A DNA stretch of 64,000 nt from Carnobacterium gallinarum DSM 4847 (GCF_000744375.1 NZ_JQLU01000005.1:2837496-2901495); one strand, 5' to 3'. Positions 36,866 to 47,592 are shown, counted from the stretch's first letter. Translations and numbers: made by a program. Notes: generated by a model from the letters alone, not told the origin.

Positions 36866-37312
36866 ATGACAACAATTGAAAAAGTTAAAATTAGTGATGC
36901 AGAGTGGGAAATAATGCGAGTTGTTTGGTCAAAGAAACAAGCATCTAGTCAAGAAATTGTAGCAGTGTTAAAAGAAAAGATGGATTGGAAACCAGCAACA
37001 ATTAAAACTTTAATTGGACGTCTAGTAAAAAAAGAAGCATTAAAGACAGAGGCAGCAGGTCATCGTTTTATCTATTTTCCTAGAGTAACAGAAGCAGAGA
37101 GTGTGATGTCAGCGACGGAAAATTTATTTGCCCATGTTTGCAGTAAAAAAATTGGGCAAACGATTGGAGCTTTAATTGAAGAAGCAACTTTGACACACGA
37201 AGATATTCAATTGTTAGAAAAACTAATTGAGTCGAAGAAAGAGTTAGCAGTTGATGAAATAGCCTGTAACTGTGTTCCAGGTCAATGTGAATGTCAAGAA
37301 CATAACAACTAA
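36866..37312 (+). CDS. copY: Copper-responsive repressor CopY
   Basis: A 148-residue repressor of the BlaI/MecI winged-helix family. The DNA-binding domain is residues about 1-75 (SDAEWEIMRVVW, TIKTLIGRLVKKEAL). The C-terminus has the metal-binding CNC-x4-CEC motif typical of CopY. GGAAGGTGA precedes ATG 36866. Two cop boxes lie upstream, so it is autoregulated with copZ and copA. Confidence 0.92.
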   Translation: MTTIEKVKISDAEWEIMRVVWSKKQASSQEIVAVLKEKMDWKPATIKTLIGRLVKKEALKTEAAGHRFIYFPRVTEAESVMSATENLFAHVCSKKIGQTIGALIEEATLTHEDIQLLEKLIESKKELAVDEIACNCVPGQCECQEHNN

Positions 37313-37334
37313 AAAATTATAGGAGTGAAGAAAA

Positions 37335-37547
37335 ATGGAAAAAATGAATGTAAAAATTACTGGTATGAGCTGTGAACATTGTGTGAAACGTGTTGAGGAA
37401 GCAATAAATGGATTGGCAGGAATTGACAAAGTGAAGGTTCATTTAAAAAAAGGGGAAGCAAAAATAAAATATGATTCATCTTTAGTTACTTCAAAAGAGA
37501 TTGCTGAGACAATTACAAATACTGGTTACGAGGCGGTGTTAATCTAA
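37335..37547 (+). CDS. copZ: Copper chaperone CopZ
   Basis: A 70-residue heavy-metal-associated domain with the copper-binding GMSCEHC motif (C-x2-C). It delivers Cu(I) to CopY and CopA. AGGAG lies 9 bases before the ATG, and its stop overlaps the copA start (TAATG). Confidence 0.9.
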   Translation: MEKMNVKITGMSCEHCVKRVEEAINGLAGIDKVKVHLKKGEAKIKYDSSLVTSKEIAETITNTGYEAVLI

Positions 37548-39781
37548 TGGCAAGCAACGCGATAAATCCATTAAATAATGAAAAAACTGATTCACTAACC
37601 ATTACAGGTATGACTTGTGCCAATTGTGCTGCACGAGTAGAGAAAGAACTAGCGAATCATACAGGAGTTGAAAATGCATTTGTCAACTTAGCAACTGAAA
37701 AGGCAACAATAACATATGATGGATCGGCTACTAATTTAATGGAGCTGATCAAAGGGGTAGAACATATCGGTTATGGAGCCATTGTTAATGATGATGCTCA
37801 TAAAAAAGAAGCAGAAGAATTTAAAGAAAAAGAAACAAAACATCTTTTTTGGCAACTAATCATCAGTGGAATTTTATCAGCTCCAATGGTGATTGCAATG
37901 ATTATGAGTATGGTAGGTATTCATGACAATAGCTTTGTACAATTATTACATTTACCATGGGTTCAATTGATTCTGACAACTCCAGTTCAATTTTTCATTG
38001 GTGCTCGTTTTTATAAAAATGCCTATCATACTATTAAAACTGGCGCTCCAAACATGGATGTTCTTGTTGCCATGGGAACTAGCGCGGCCTTTTTCTTAAG
38101 TGTCTACAATGGTTTCTTTTCAACTAGATCAAGTGATTTATACTTTGAAAGTAGTGCTGTTATTATTACTCTAATTTTGTTAGGGAAGTATATGGAACAA
38201 TCAGCAAAAGGAAAAACAGGGAAAGCCATTAAACAATTGATGGAGCTTCAAGCGAAAACAGCTCGAGTTATTCGCAATAATGAAGAAATCGATGTTCCAA
38301 TTGAAGAAGTAGCTCTAGCAGAACATTTACGTATTCGTCCAGGTGAAAAAGTCCCTGTTGATGGAGTGATTATTGAAGGCTACTCTTCTTTTGATGAAAG
38401 TATGTTGACTGGGGAAAGTTTACCAGTTGAAAAAGTTGTGGGAGATAATGTGATCGGTGGAACAGTGAATATCAATGGGACATTGATTGTCGAAGCCAAT
38501 AAAATTGGAAACGAAACAGCATTAGCTCAAATTATTAAAATGGTAGAAGAAGCACAAGGATCAAAAGCACCGATTCAAAAGGTAGCGGATCGAATTTCAT
38601 CTATTTTTGTACCAATTGTGTTGGTGATTGCATTTGCAACTTTGTTGATTAGTGGTTTTGTAATAGGTGACTGGAATTTAGCGATTATTCACGCTGTAGC
38701 AGTTTTAGTGATTGCTTGTCCATGTGCCTTAGGTTTAGCTACTCCAACAGCGATTATGGTTGGTACTGGTTTAGGTGCTAAGCATGGTGTGTTAATTAAA
38801 GGTGGCGAATATTTAGAAAAAGCAGCTACAATTGAAGCCGTTATGTTAGATAAAACGGGAACACTAACAAAAGGAAAACCAGAAGTGACTGATATTATTA
38901 TTAGTGATGAATTAATAACTGAAGCAGAATTTGTTCACTATGCAACTGCGTTAGAAAAATATTCAGAGCATCCATTAGGGGTAGCGATTTATCAGTATGG
39001 TGTTGAGAGAAAGCAAGGCGAATTGCCAAAAGTTGTTGATTTTCAAGCAGCTGTGGGCTCAGGTGTTTCAGCAGTAATAAATCAGCAAAAAGTACAAATT
39101 GGGGCAAGAAGAATGTTTTTAGAAGCAGGAATTGATTTTGCGCAGTTTGAAGCTAAAATTATTGAGTTAGAAAAAACTGGAAAAACGGTAATGTTAATGG
39201 CGATTGATGAGAAATGTGTTGGGATGATTGCTGTAGCGGATCAAGTGAAGGAAAGTTCAGCTGCTGCAGTAGCAGCATTACAAAAACAAGGAATTGCTGT
39301 TTATTTAGTAACAGGGGACAATAAACGCACAGCAGATACCATTGGAGCTAGCGTTGGAATTGCTTCAGAACACATTTTTGCAGAAGTCTTGCCACAAGAT
39401 AAGGCTGATTATGTTGCGAAGCTACAGGCTGAAGGGTTGGTAGTTGCAATGGTTGGTGATGGAATTAATGATGCACCAGCATTGGCATTAGCGGATATTG
39501 GGATGGCCATGGGAACTGGAACCGATATTGCTATGGAGGCAGCGGATATTACATTAATGCGTGGTGACTTATCAAGTATTTCAGAAGCCATTCGCTTATC
39601 TAAAAAAACAATGCGTAAAATTAAACAAAATCTTTTTTGGGCATTTATCTACAATGTTGTTGGGATTCCTTTTGCAGCATTCGGATTATTAAATCCAATC
39701 ATTGCTGGAGGTGCCATGGCTTTCAGTTCAGTGAGTGTATTAATTAATTCTCTGAGCTTAAACAAAGCTAAATTGAAATAA
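37547..39781 (+). CDS. copA: Cu(I)-translocating P1B-type ATPase CopA
   Basis: A 744-residue copper export pump. One N-terminal metal-binding domain (GMTCANC, about residues 20-30), about eight membrane segments, the ion-binding C391-P-C393 motif and the phosphorylated D435 in DKTGTLTKG are all present, as are the TGES loop, SEHPLG and GDGINDAP. The copY-copZ-copA order is a standard copper-resistance operon and is closed by a strong terminator. Confidence 0.94.
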   Translation: MASNAINPLNNEKTDSLTITGMTCANCAARVEKELANHTGVENAFVNLATEKATITYDGSATNLMELIKGVEHIGYGAIVNDDAHKKEAEEFKEKETKHLFWQLIISGILSAPMVIAMIMSMVGIHDNSFVQLLHLPWVQLILTTPVQFFIGARFYKNAYHTIKTGAPNMDVLVAMGTSAAFFLSVYNGFFSTRSSDLYFESSAVIITLILLGKYMEQSAKGKTGKAIKQLMELQAKTARVIRNNEEIDVPIEEVALAEHLRIRPGEKVPVDGVIIEGYSSFDESMLTGESLPVEKVVGDNVIGGTVNINGTLIVEANKIGNETALAQIIKMVEEAQGSKAPIQKVADRISSIFVPIVLVIAFATLLISGFVIGDWNLAIIHAVAVLVIACPCALGLATPTAIMVGTGLGAKHGVLIKGGEYLEKAATIEAVMLDKTGTLTKGKPEVTDIIISDELITEAEFVHYATALEKYSEHPLGVAIYQYGVERKQGELPKVVDFQAAVGSGVSAVINQQKVQIGARRMFLEAGIDFAQFEAKIIELEKTGKTVMLMAIDEKCVGMIAVADQVKESSAAAVAALQKQGIAVYLVTGDNKRTADTIGASVGIASEHIFAEVLPQDKADYVAKLQAEGLVVAMVGDGINDAPALALADIGMAMGTGTDIAMEAADITLMRGDLSSISEAIRLSKKTMRKIKQNLFWAFIYNVVGIPFAAFGLLNPIIAGGAMAFSSVSVLINSLSLNKAKLK

Positions 39782-39785
39782 AATC

Positions 39786-39827
39786 AAACTCTAATGATCT
39801 CATTCTATAGATCATTAGAGTTTTTTT
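39786..39827 (+). terminator. Terminator of the cop operon
   Basis: A perfect 15-bp stem (39786-39800 with 39809-39823) followed by T7. Confidence 0.88.
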
Positions 39828-39956
39828 CTATTTATGAATGAAGATAAAAAAAGTTGTATAAATCTATTGGAAATAATCGTAAATATACATTTTTATCTGT
39901 ATGTAACCACTTTTAATGTATAAAATTAGTAATTTCGGCTTTTATTTGAGTAAACA

Positions 39957-39985
39957 TTGCATAAATATTCTATATCTGTTATTAT
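39957..39985 (+). promoter_or_regulatory. Likely promoter of the amino-acid ABC transporter
   Basis: TTGCAT (39957-39962), a 17-base spacer, TATTAT (39980-39985), about 65 bases before the start codon. Confidence 0.55.
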
Positions 39986-40048
39986 TTGTAGAGAAATAAA
40001 AATATCTTAAGGCGATTAGTGCCGTTAAAATAAAGAAGGAGTAATTAG

Positions 40049-41524
40049 ATGAATAGAAAACAGTTAATTGGAATTGTAATGTTATTAAGTATAATCGTTG
40101 GTTTTTGGGGTGGTGCAAGTACTGCTAAAGCTGAGGATACATCTTTAGCAGATATTAAAAAAAGTGGACAGTTGGTTATGGGAACAAGTGCAGACTATCC
40201 TCCATATGAATTTCATGCTAAATTAGATGGAAAAGACCAAATTGTTGGAATGGATGTCCTAATTGCTGAAAAGATTGCTAAGAATCTTGGAGTAAAGCTT
40301 GTCATTCGTGATATGGATTATGATAGTTTACTATCGGCCTTAGAAGCAAAAAAAGTTGATTTGGTCATTGCTGGAATGAATCCAACTGACGAACGTCGCA
40401 AAAGTGTTGATTTTTCTGATATTTATTATCAAGGCGGACAATTTATTATTATTCGTAAAGAAGATAAAGCTGTGTTCAAAGAAAAAAGTGATTTTGAAGG
40501 AAAAACATTAGGCGTTCAAAAAGGAACGATGCAAGAAACAGTTGCCAAAGAACAAATTAAAAATGTTGAAATGATGGGATTAGCAAAAATTCCTGATTTG
40601 ATTTTAGCATTGAATACGAAGAAAATTGATGGAATTGTATTAGAAGAACCAAGTGCTCTTGCTTATATTTCAAATGATAAAAACCTTGCGTATATAGATG
40701 GAAAATTTGAGCTTGAAGAGAATCAACAGGGATCAGCAATTGCATTTAGAAAAGGATCAGCAAGTCTAGTTTCTGCTGTGAATGACGCAATTGGTGAGAT
40801 AAAGAAGCAGAACTTAATTCCTGGCTACATTAAAACAGCAGGTGAACAATTAATTGAAGGTCAAGGTGGGGACACTGCTGGCGATGTAAAACCAATTTTT
40901 TCATTCTGGGAGTATTTTGCTAAAGGAACCGGTTATACTATTTTAATTGCTTTTGTCAGTGTTATTTTTGGAATTGCATTAGGAACATTATTGGCATTAA
41001 TGCGTCTTTCAAAAAGTAAACTTATTCGTACTTTTGCCGGAGCGTATGTTGAATTTGTTCGTGGTACACCAATGATGATTCAAGTCATGTTTATCTATTT
41101 TGCTTTAGGTGTTGTGATTAATATTCCAGCATTGTTAGCAGGTATTATTGCTGTTTCTTTAAATAGTGGAGCTTACATTTGCGAAATTATTCGTTCTGGA
41201 TTGAATTCAGTTTCTAAGGGGCAGACTGAAGCTGCTCGTAGTTTAGGAATGGGTAAAACAGAAACAATGCGCTTTATTATTTTCCCACAAGCATTGAAAA
41301 ATATTTGGCCAGCATTAGGGAATGAATTTATTACAGTGATTAAAGAAAGTTCAATTGTTTCAATTATCGGTGTCGGTGATTTGATTTATCAAACAAAAGT
41401 AGTTACGGCAATCACGTATCGTCCCGTGGCACCTTTGGCTGTAACCTTGATTATTTATTTTATTTTGACATTTAGCTTAACAAAACTACTAAATTACTAT
41501 GAAGGGAAGATGAATCATGATTAA
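40049..41524 (+). CDS. Amino-acid ABC transporter, substrate-binding protein fused to permease
   Basis: A 491-residue fusion. A signal peptide or first membrane helix (about 1-28, ending AKAE) is followed by one periplasmic-binding domain of the SBP_bac_3 type (about 30-270, with [11 protein letters not shown]). A membrane permease domain with about five segments (about 288-485) follows, with the EAA loop [10 protein letters not shown]. It resembles GlnP-type glutamine/polar amino-acid importers, but with one binding domain rather than two. The substrate (glutamine, arginine or another) cannot be read from the sequence. It overlaps the ATPase gene by 8 bases. Confidence 0.85.
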   Translation: MNRKQLIGIVMLLSIIVGFWGGASTAKAEDTSLADIKKSGQLVMGTSADYPPYEFHAKLDGKDQIVGMDVLIAEKIAKNLGVKLVIRDMDYDSLLSALEAKKVDLVIAGMNPTDERRKSVDFSDIYYQGGQFIIIRKEDKAVFKEKSDFEGKTLGVQKGTMQETVAKEQIKNVEMMGLAKIPDLILALNTKKIDGIVLEEPSALAYISNDKNLAYIDGKFELEENQQGSAIAFRKGSASLVSAVNDAIGEIKKQNLIPGYIKTAGEQLIEGQGGDTAGDVKPIFSFWEYFAKGTGYTILIAFVSVIFGIALGTLLALMRLSKSKLIRTFAGAYVEFVRGTPMMIQVMFIYFALGVVINIPALLAGIIAVSLNSGAYICEIIRSGLNSVSKGQTEAARSLGMGKTETMRFIIFPQALKNIWPALGNEFITVIKESSIVSIIGVGDLIYQTKVVTAITYRPVAPLAVTLIIYFILTFSLTKLLNYYEGKMNHD

Positions 41525-42242
41525 AATTAACCATTTAAAGAAATCTTTTGGCGAGAATGAGGTTTTAAAAGATATTAATGAGGAAGTTAACCAAGGTGAA
41601 GTTGTTGTGATTATTGGTCCTTCAGGTTCAGGAAAAAGCACGTTCTTACGTTGCTTAAATTTATTAGAGGAACCAACAAGTGGTGAAATTATTTTTGAAG
41701 GCACAAATATTATCAATGTTGGGCAAGATAAATTAAACCAGTTACGTGAAAAAATGGGGATGGTCTTTCAAAGTTTTAATCTATTTCCTCATATGACTGT
41801 TGTTGAAAATTTAAAAATCGCTCCAATGAAAGTCAAAGGAATTACTTCTGAAGAAGCCGAAAAAACGGCAAAAGAATTATTAACTAAAGTTGGTTTATCC
41901 GATAAAGATAAGGCTTATCCCGCTAGTTTATCTGGAGGGCAGCAGCAACGTGTGGCTATTGCCAGAGCATTAGCGATGGATCCAGATGTATTGCTATTTG
42001 ATGAACCTACCTCAGCTCTTGATCCAGAGATGGTTGGGGAAGTGCTAAAAGTAATGAAGGATTTGGCTGAGTCAGGTATGACGATGGTTGTGGTAACACA
42101 TGAAATGGGCTTTGCTAAAGAGGTTGCAGATCGTGTTCTATTTATGGATGGTGGATACATTGTTGAGCAAGGTACGCCAATTGAGATTTTTGAAAATCCA
42201 CAAAACGAACGTACACAAGATTTCTTAGCAAAAGTATTATAA
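41517..42242 (+). CDS. glnQ: Polar amino-acid ABC transporter ATP-binding protein
   Basis: A 241-residue ATPase of the GlnQ/HisP type. Walker A is GPSGSGKS (about residues 34-41), the signature is LSGGQQQR, Walker B is [13 protein letters not shown] and the H-loop is VVTHEMGFA. It powers the fused importer upstream, with which it overlaps. The glnQ symbol is by family and context; the substrate is unproven. Confidence 0.85.
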   Translation: MIKINHLKKSFGENEVLKDINEEVNQGEVVVIIGPSGSGKSTFLRCLNLLEEPTSGEIIFEGTNIINVGQDKLNQLREKMGMVFQSFNLFPHMTVVENLKIAPMKVKGITSEEAEKTAKELLTKVGLSDKDKAYPASLSGGQQQRVAIARALAMDPDVLLFDEPTSALDPEMVGEVLKVMKDLAESGMTMVVVTHEMGFAKEVADRVLFMDGGYIVEQGTPIEIFENPQNERTQDFLAKVL

Positions 42243-42251
42243 AATCAATCA

Positions 42252-42292
42252 AATGGCTAACTCCACTTTTATGATGGAGTTAGTCATTTTTT
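42252..42292 (+). terminator. Terminator after the ABC transporter
   Basis: CTAACTCCA pairs with TGGAGTTAG, with extra outer pairs, followed by T6. Confidence 0.8.
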
Positions 42293-42340
42293 ATGTTCAT
42301 GTAAATTAAACTATGCTATCCTCAAAGTGGAGGTGCTTAC

Positions 42341-43312
42341 ATGAAATATTTTGATGAGTTGTATGGTGAATTTGATTTTGCTCCTATTTTTGCTGAACTG
42401 ATTGAAACGACTACTTTTCAACGTTTAAAAAATGTACACATGGCGGGGGCGGCGTATTTAGTCAATGACTTATGGGATGAAACTCGATATGAACATTCAT
42501 TAGGTGTAGCGCTGTTAATTAAGCGTTTAGGAGGCAGTCAAGAAGAGCAAATTGCAGGATTGTTGCATGATATTTCACATACTGCTTTTTCTCACGTGAT
42601 TGATACAGCTTTAGATAATAAAAAAGAAAATTATCATGAGCAAATTAAGGAACAAGTACTTGAAGATTCCCAAATACCATTAGTTTTAGAAAAATGGGGC
42701 TATTCCTACCAAAGAGTAGCATTAGATGATTCCAACTGGGGTATTCTGGAAAAAGAAGCTCCAAAGCTATGTGCGGATCGAATTGATTACACATTAAGGG
42801 AAATTCATCGTTATTATGAGGTACCTTTAAAAGAGATTGAACTATTTATACAAAGCTTAATAGTTGAAGAGAATGAGATCATTGTCCAATCAGTTCGGCA
42901 GGCAGAGTGGTTTGTTGAGAATTATTATAAGATTGTCATTGATTTTTTTTATGATCCTTTGAATATCTATAGTTCGGAGATCGTATCTAATATATTAAAA
43001 CTATCATTGGAAAATCAGGAGATTGACGCTAAAGATCTATTGCTAACCGATGATCAATTATTGGTAAAACTACAAAAAAGTGAAACGTTACAAATAAAAG
43101 AATTACTTGTTCACTTAACCTCACATGTTGAATTAGTTGTAGATGAGCAAGATTATGATATTCATCAAAAGAAAAAGCTGCGATTAGTTGATCCAACTGT
43201 GTGCATAAATGGAAAGCTAGTACCTGTTTCTACAGTTTCTCAAAAGGTAAAAAAATTGAATAAAGAAGCTTTGGCATTCTCTAAGAAAGGAATTTATCTA
43301 AAAGTTAAGTAA
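42341..43312 (+). CDS. HD-domain phosphohydrolase
   Basis: A 323-residue protein of the HD superfamily, related to dGTPase-like proteins. The metal-binding residues are visible: H51 near RYEHSLG, the H-D pair in LLHDISHTAFSH (about 78-89) and a later aspartate in CADRIDYTLRE. Substrate unknown; nucleotides are usual for the family. It lies alone between two terminators. Confidence 0.8.
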   Translation: MKYFDELYGEFDFAPIFAELIETTTFQRLKNVHMAGAAYLVNDLWDETRYEHSLGVALLIKRLGGSQEEQIAGLLHDISHTAFSHVIDTALDNKKENYHEQIKEQVLEDSQIPLVLEKWGYSYQRVALDDSNWGILEKEAPKLCADRIDYTLREIHRYYEVPLKEIELFIQSLIVEENEIIVQSVRQAEWFVENYYKIVIDFFYDPLNIYSSEIVSNILKLSLENQEIDAKDLLLTDDQLLVKLQKSETLQIKELLVHLTSHVELVVDEQDYDIHQKKKLRLVDPTVCINGKLVPVSTVSQKVKKLNKEALAFSKKGIYLKVK

Positions 43313-43324
43313 CTTACATGAGCA

Positions 43325-43377
43325 TAAAAGAAGTCCGTAAATAAACTGTGTTTAGTTTGTTTACAGACTTCTTTTAG
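43325..43377. terminator. Bidirectional terminator between converging genes
   Basis: AAAAGAAGTC-GTAAA at the left pairs with TTTAC-GACTTCTTTT at the right, with one mismatch; it serves the HD gene and the minus-strand gene. Confidence 0.8.
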
Positions 43378-44238
43378 TTAGAGTGTATGTTCGTTTTCAG
43401 AACGAGTTCCACCACGAAACTCTTGAAAATAGTAATTATCTGTTAAACAGTCATCATCACTTGAGTAGTCATCATCTGTATGAATGTCGCAACCTTCAGA
43501 AAAGTCTACTTGTTGGAGATAGAGACTATAAGTTTGTGGAATTAAATTAAACGTATTTTTTAAATCAAATTCAATTTGTTTCAAATTATTTTCATCAATT
43601 ACCTGTTCGGTATATAAATCAAAAGTGATCCAAGCAACATAATGGTTATCTTGAAATAATTGTTTGAAGTCTAAAGGTCTTTTTTCTTTTAATAAATTCA
43701 GTAGGATTTTATTAAATTTTTTGTTTTCAAAATCAATTTGGATAGTGATAAAATCGTTATCTGTTTTTTGATTTATTAAGTAGGAACTAGAATGAAGAGG
43801 AAGCTTTTTTAAATAGTCTGTCATTGTTTGATAACTAGCTAAATAGGGCTTTAAATAGTAATCTGTCATTTTTAGTACAAAGGAATCCGTATAAATTTCA
43901 TAATTGCTATCGAGCATTACAGTAAAACTAACTGCAGGATCTTTCAGGGTAACCGTTGATTTATAAAGTTTTTCTTCATTTGGAGGAAATTCTTGTTGGT
44001 AACCATAATCCATCAGGCGTGTTTTAGTTACGTCATATTCTGTTGCGACTAAATTGTATTTCTTTAATAAGAAATCATCGATGGATTTAGTTGCTTTTTC
44101 TTGGTTGATTAAGGTAGGCTTTTCTTCAATCTTTGCCTCAAAAACCATATAAAAGACAGTACTAACACTAATTGTAATAAGAATTAGTACTAAAAAACTA
44201 CTTAAAATAATCATTAGAATTTTTTGATCTTTTTTCAT
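43378..44238 (-). CDS. Membrane-anchored extracytoplasmic protein of unknown function
   Basis: A 286-residue protein with a single N-terminal membrane helix (about residues 7-31) and an outside domain of about 250 residues. I do not recognise the family. The C-terminal region has an acidic stretch with two cysteines flanking TDDDYSSDDD (residues about 252-268) that could form a disulfide or bind metal. ATG 44238 is chosen because AAGGAG lies 7 bases upstream; the ATG five codons earlier overlaps that site. A promoter with TTGTCG and TAAACT (minus strand, 44306-44311 and 44283-44288) precedes it. Confidence 0.7.
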   Translation of the reverse strand: MKKDQKILMIILSSFLVLILITISVSTVFYMVFEAKIEEKPTLINQEKATKSIDDFLLKKYNLVATEYDVTKTRLMDYGYQQEFPPNEEKLYKSTVTLKDPAVSFTVMLDSNYEIYTDSFVLKMTDYYLKPYLASYQTMTDYLKKLPLHSSSYLINQKTDNDFITIQIDFENKKFNKILLNLLKEKRPLDFKQLFQDNHYVAWITFDLYTEQVIDENNLKQIEFDLKNTFNLIPQTYSLYLQQVDFSEGCDIHTDDDYSSDDDCLTDNYYFQEFRGGTRSENEHTL

Positions 44239-44559
44239 ATAAAACTCCTTCATAGAAAAAATTCATGCGTTATGCTTCTATTAGTTTAACACAGCATATT
44301 CCTGACGACAATTCGGTATAGACTATTAAAATTAAAAAATAGTATATTTTTCCTAAATTAAATAAAAAAAGGATTAAATAAAAAAATAGATTGCTGATAA
44401 AAAGGTAGCTTTCGCAAACTTCAAATGTTAAAATAATGATAGTGATTTATAATTTGTTGGGGTTGTTTTAATAATAAGTATGGGTACTTAGTAATTTGTT
44501 TTAATGAAGAAAAATAAAATAAGAATTTGGTCAAGTAAATTGATACAGTGGAGGATATA
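44239..44559. other. AT-rich intergenic region with divergent promoters
   Basis: About 320 bases without a gene. It contains the minus-strand promoter described for the membrane-anchored protein (44283-44311) and a TAAGTA-N4-TACTTA inverted repeat (44475-44490) about 70 bases before the MerR gene that could be an operator. Nothing else is recognisable. Confidence 0.4.
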
Positions 44560-44916
44560 ATGAGTTATAAAATTAATCAAGTGTCACAAAAAATTGGAAT
44601 CAAACCTCAGGTAATTCGGTATTATGAGCATGAGGGAATCTTAAAGAATATCTCAAGAGAAGCTAATGGATATCGTTCTTATACAGAAGACGATATTGAG
44701 TATATTCGTTTTTTAGAAATTGTCAAAAAATTAAAACGCAATAGTTTGCCTTTGATAGAGTTAAGAGAGTATGGCAAGATTGTTAATGGTGAGATATCAG
44801 ACTCTAATGAAGCAGAATTTTTATTAAATGGAGAATATATAAAAATAAATAATATGATTAAAGAGCTGGTAGAGGCACAAACATTTATTGAACAAAAAAT
44901 GAAAGAATATAGTTAA
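44560..44916 (+). CDS. MerR-family regulator
   Basis: A 118-residue MerR-type protein. The winged helix spans residues about 4-70 (INQVSQKIGIKPQVIRYYEHEGIL, split by the turn, then NGYRSYTEDDIEYIRFLEIVKKLK), followed by a long coiled-coil helix for dimerisation. No cysteines suited to metal binding are seen, so it is not a metal sensor of the MerR/CueR type. ATG 44560 follows GTGGAGG by 5 bases. The target genes are unknown. Confidence 0.82.
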   Translation: MSYKINQVSQKIGIKPQVIRYYEHEGILKNISREANGYRSYTEDDIEYIRFLEIVKKLKRNSLPLIELREYGKIVNGEISDSNEAEFLLNGEYIKINNMIKELVEAQTFIEQKMKEYS

Positions 44917-44920
44917 CTAA

Positions 44921-44964
44921 AAAAAGAAAGATTGACTGAAAAACAAGTCAATCTTTCTTTTTTT
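44921..44964. terminator. Bidirectional terminator between MerR gene and aminotransferase
   Basis: A 15-bp stem (AAAGAAAGATTGACT with its complement) flanked by A and T runs on both sides. Confidence 0.85.
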
Positions 44965-46087
44965 AGTCATCAAATTTTTTTAAGTAGCTTGATAATTGTT
45001 CCAATCCAGCGATTAATGTTTTTGTTGGAGTACAGTATCCTAATCGTGCATGTTTAGGTACATCAAAACGATTTCCAGGAACTAATAGAACACCAGTATC
45101 TTCTAATAACTGAGTGCAGAAAAGCTCGATTTCAAGAGGAATATCTAACTTGATGAAACTAGTCGAAACAGCTTTAGGAAAAACTAAGGACACTCGTGAT
45201 TCTTGCTGTACCCAATTCTTTAAAATTTGTAAGTTGGTTAAAACTAACTCTTGATTGCGTTTTAAAACAGCTTCCTTATTTTTTAAGGTATGCACAGCCA
45301 AAGCATCATCAAGAACTCCAGCACAAATCATTGTATAATCACGATACTTCCTAAATAAGTCGGCTAATTCATGATTGCTAGCAATCCATCCAACTCGAAC
45401 CCCTGGCAATGAATAGGTTTTAGATAAACTATTTGTCGCAATACCTTTATCATAGATATCAACGATTGATGGAATTTGAAATTTGGGATCTAAAGGTTGA
45501 TAAACTTCATCAACTAAAACATAAGCACCAACTTGTTCAGCTAACTGACTAATTTTCCTTAGAGCGTCATGATTCAAAATTGTGCCGGTTGGATTATTGG
45601 CATTATTTAAACAAATAATTTTTGTATTTGGTTGGATTAATGCTTCTAGTTCTGACAAATCCAATTCCCAATGCTTATCCTCGCGCATTTCCCAAAAAGA
45701 AACATCCGCACCAAGGGATTTTGGAATATCATAAAGTTGTTGGTAGCTAGGATACATAGAAATGACATGGTCGTCTGGTTCAATTATTGCATATAAAGCT
45801 AATAAATTTGCCCCCGTAGCTCCATTAGTTTGTAAAATATTTTCTACAGGCATATTCTGATAGAGTTTACTTACTTCCTGCTTAAATTCAGGTGAACCTT
45901 CAATCCAGCCATAATTCATTTTTTTTGGCAATAGTTTAGCGAAAAACGCTTCAGGAGTGGTTTTTCCATCAATTGTAATAATTTCTTCTAATGTAAAAGA
46001 GGCAATCGAGCTACCTGCTAAATCATAAATAGCTGCATCTTCTTTTTGATTTAACCATTCTTCTACACCAAAATTGGCAATATTCAT
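44963..46087 (-). CDS. PLP-dependent aminotransferase (class I/II)
   Basis: A 374-residue fold-type I aminotransferase. NNANNPTGT (about residues 162-170) binds PLP phosphate, DEVYQPL supplies the aspartate, and the Schiff-base lysine is in SLSKTYSLPGVRVGW. C-terminal arginine in HARLGYC contacts the carboxylate. The exact substrate is unknown. Stands alone on the minus strand. Confidence 0.88.
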   Translation of the reverse strand: MNIANFGVEEWLNQKEDAAIYDLAGSSIASFTLEEIITIDGKTTPEAFFAKLLPKKMNYGWIEGSPEFKQEVSKLYQNMPVENILQTNGATGANLLALYAIIEPDDHVISMYPSYQQLYDIPKSLGADVSFWEMREDKHWELDLSELEALIQPNTKIICLNNANNPTGTILNHDALRKISQLAEQVGAYVLVDEVYQPLDPKFQIPSIVDIYDKGIATNSLSKTYSLPGVRVGWIASNHELADLFRKYRDYTMICAGVLDDALAVHTLKNKEAVLKRNQELVLTNLQILKNWVQQESRVSLVFPKAVSTSFIKLDIPLEIELFCTQLLEDTGVLLVPGNRFDVPKHARLGYCTPTKTLIAGLEQLSSYLKKFDD

Positions 46088-46183
46088 AGGACATCCTCAT
46101 TTCTTTCAAAAGGTCTTCCTTAACTTTACAGCAAAAAAGTAAATAAATAAATATAAATTTTTATGAATAAAGAAATACCGTTG

Positions 46184-46510
46184 TTAATGCTGAAATTCCA
46201 ATGGCAACGAAACATATTTTTGATAATAAGCAAAACTAGCGCAATGTATAAATTCTGCTAAAGCTAAAATTGAAAGAGAGGCATTCTCAATAATAAAATA
46301 ATGTGTTTCTGAAAATGTAAATGAAAGAGTATGACGATTTTGTTTTATTGAAAACTGGATATTCTCTAATTGATTTAATGGGATACAAAGTGGTTTAGCT
46401 TGATAAAATACATGTTGACGTGTAATGTAAATCGAATTCTCCTTCATAATAATCGTTACATATTGATAGTCTAAGCCTAACATATCTGATACTTCAATAA
46501 TTCCATGCAT
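46184..46510 (-). CDS. Small hypothetical protein
   Basis: A 108-residue protein I do not recognise. It is beta-rich in the first 75 residues (YVTIIMKENSIYITRQ, then LENIQFSIKQNRHTLSFTFS) and may form a small PH-like or barrel fold, with a helical C-terminus. GAAAGGATGAG ribosome site on the minus strand. It is divergent from the ABC exporter genes and may share control with them. Confidence 0.55.
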   Translation of the reverse strand: MHGIIEVSDMLGLDYQYVTIIMKENSIYITRQHVFYQAKPLCIPLNQLENIQFSIKQNRHTLSFTFSETHYFIIENASLSILALAEFIHCASFAYYQKYVSLPLEFQH

Positions 46511-46574
46511 TTATTTCTCATCCTTTCAAATAATCGTTTGAATGATCTTTAGTATAATTTATGAAACGCGTATC

Positions 46575-46640
46575 AGGTCAATAGGAATGTTCCAATTTTT
46601 AATCCTATCTATTGACTCAGTAGGAAATAAAGGGTATTCT
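46575..46640 (+). promoter_or_regulatory. Promoter and inverted repeat before the ABC exporter
   Basis: TTGACT (46612-46617), a 17-base spacer, TATTCT (46635-46640). TCAATAGGA (46578-46586) and TCCTA-TC-TATTGA (46603-46615) form an interrupted inverted repeat that runs into the -35, a possible operator. Confidence 0.55.
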
Positions 46641-46689
46641 TTGGTTGATTTATTGACCATTTGAAGTCTTATAAAGGAGTGTAGTAGCT

Positions 46690-47592
46690 ATGAAAGCAAT
46701 TGAAATTATAGGATTAACTAAAAATTATCAACACCATTCAGTAATTAAAAATATTTGCTTAGATGTGAGTGAAGGTGAGATGTATGGCTTTATTGGACCT
46801 AATGGAGCAGGCAAATCAACAACAATTAAAGCGCTTTTAAATTTTATTTATCCAACCAGTGGAACAGCTAAAATTTTAGGTAAAGATAGTGTTCGTGAAT
46901 CAAAAACGATCAAAAAAGAAGTGAGTTATGTATCAAGTGATGTTCGGTTTTATCCAAATATGACAGCGGCAGAAATTATTGGGTATGCAGCTTCTTTTCA
47001 TGGAATTCATCAGGCAACGAAAAAAGCAAATGATTATTATGACCTTTTTGAGATTGAACCACAGAAAAAATTAGGCGAGATGTCCTTAGGAAATAAGAAA
47101 AAAATTGCCATTGTAAGTGGTTTAATTGCAGAACCTCGACTAATGATCTTAGATGAACCAACAAATGGATTAGATCCCTTGATGCAGCATCGTTTGTTTG
47201 AATTGCTCACTAAAAAAAATCAATCAGGCATGACTGTTTTTCTGTCTAGTCATGATTTAACAGAAGTACAAAATTATTGTACACGGGCAGCGTTTATTAA
47301 AGCAGGTGAGATTTTAACTGTTGAAGATATTGATAAAGACAAGGCAGATGGTAAGATTATTCAATTACGTGGAAAAAACTTAGATTCAAAATTGTTTCAG
47401 GTTGCTGGTATGCGGAAGATTCATCAAACTGAAGATCAGCTTGATTTGTTTTTTGATGGGGATATTCAAACAGTCTTACCCTTGTTTATACATCCAACTA
47501 TTACGGATATTGTTATTAAGAATCAAGATTTAGAAGATAAATTTTTAGCAATGTATGAGGGGGAATACAATCATGAACATTCTAAAAATTGA
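46690..47592 (+). CDS. ABC transporter ATP-binding protein (export type)
   Basis: A 300-residue ATPase of the CcmA/YtrB type. Walker A is GPNGAGKST (about residues 36-44). The signature region is degenerate (MSLGNKKKIAIVSGL), as is common in this group. Walker B is LMILDEPTNGLDP. A C-terminal domain of about 80 residues follows. It overlaps its permease gene by 20 bases. Substrate unknown; drug, lipid or peptide export is possible. Confidence 0.85.
   Translation: MKAIEIIGLTKNYQHHSVIKNICLDVSEGEMYGFIGPNGAGKSTTIKALLNFIYPTSGTAKILGKDSVRESKTIKKEVSYVSSDVRFYPNMTAAEIIGYAASFHGIHQATKKANDYYDLFEIEPQKKLGEMSLGNKKKIAIVSGLIAEPRLMILDEPTNGLDPLMQHRLFELLTKKNQSGMTVFLSSHDLTEVQNYCTRAAFIKAGEILTVEDIDKDKADGKIIQLRGKNLDSKLFQVAGMRKIHQTEDQLDLFFDGDIQTVLPLFIHPTITDIVIKNQDLEDKFLAMYEGEYNHEHSKN

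Noticed and set aside
39950..39985. An ArgR-like operator before the amino-acid transporter
   Set aside because: TTGCATAAATATTC only partly resembles the ARG box and overlaps the -35; too weak to report.
40049..42242. Assigning glutamine or arginine as the transporter substrate
   Set aside because: The binding domain has the general polar amino-acid pattern; specificity residues cannot be judged without alignment.
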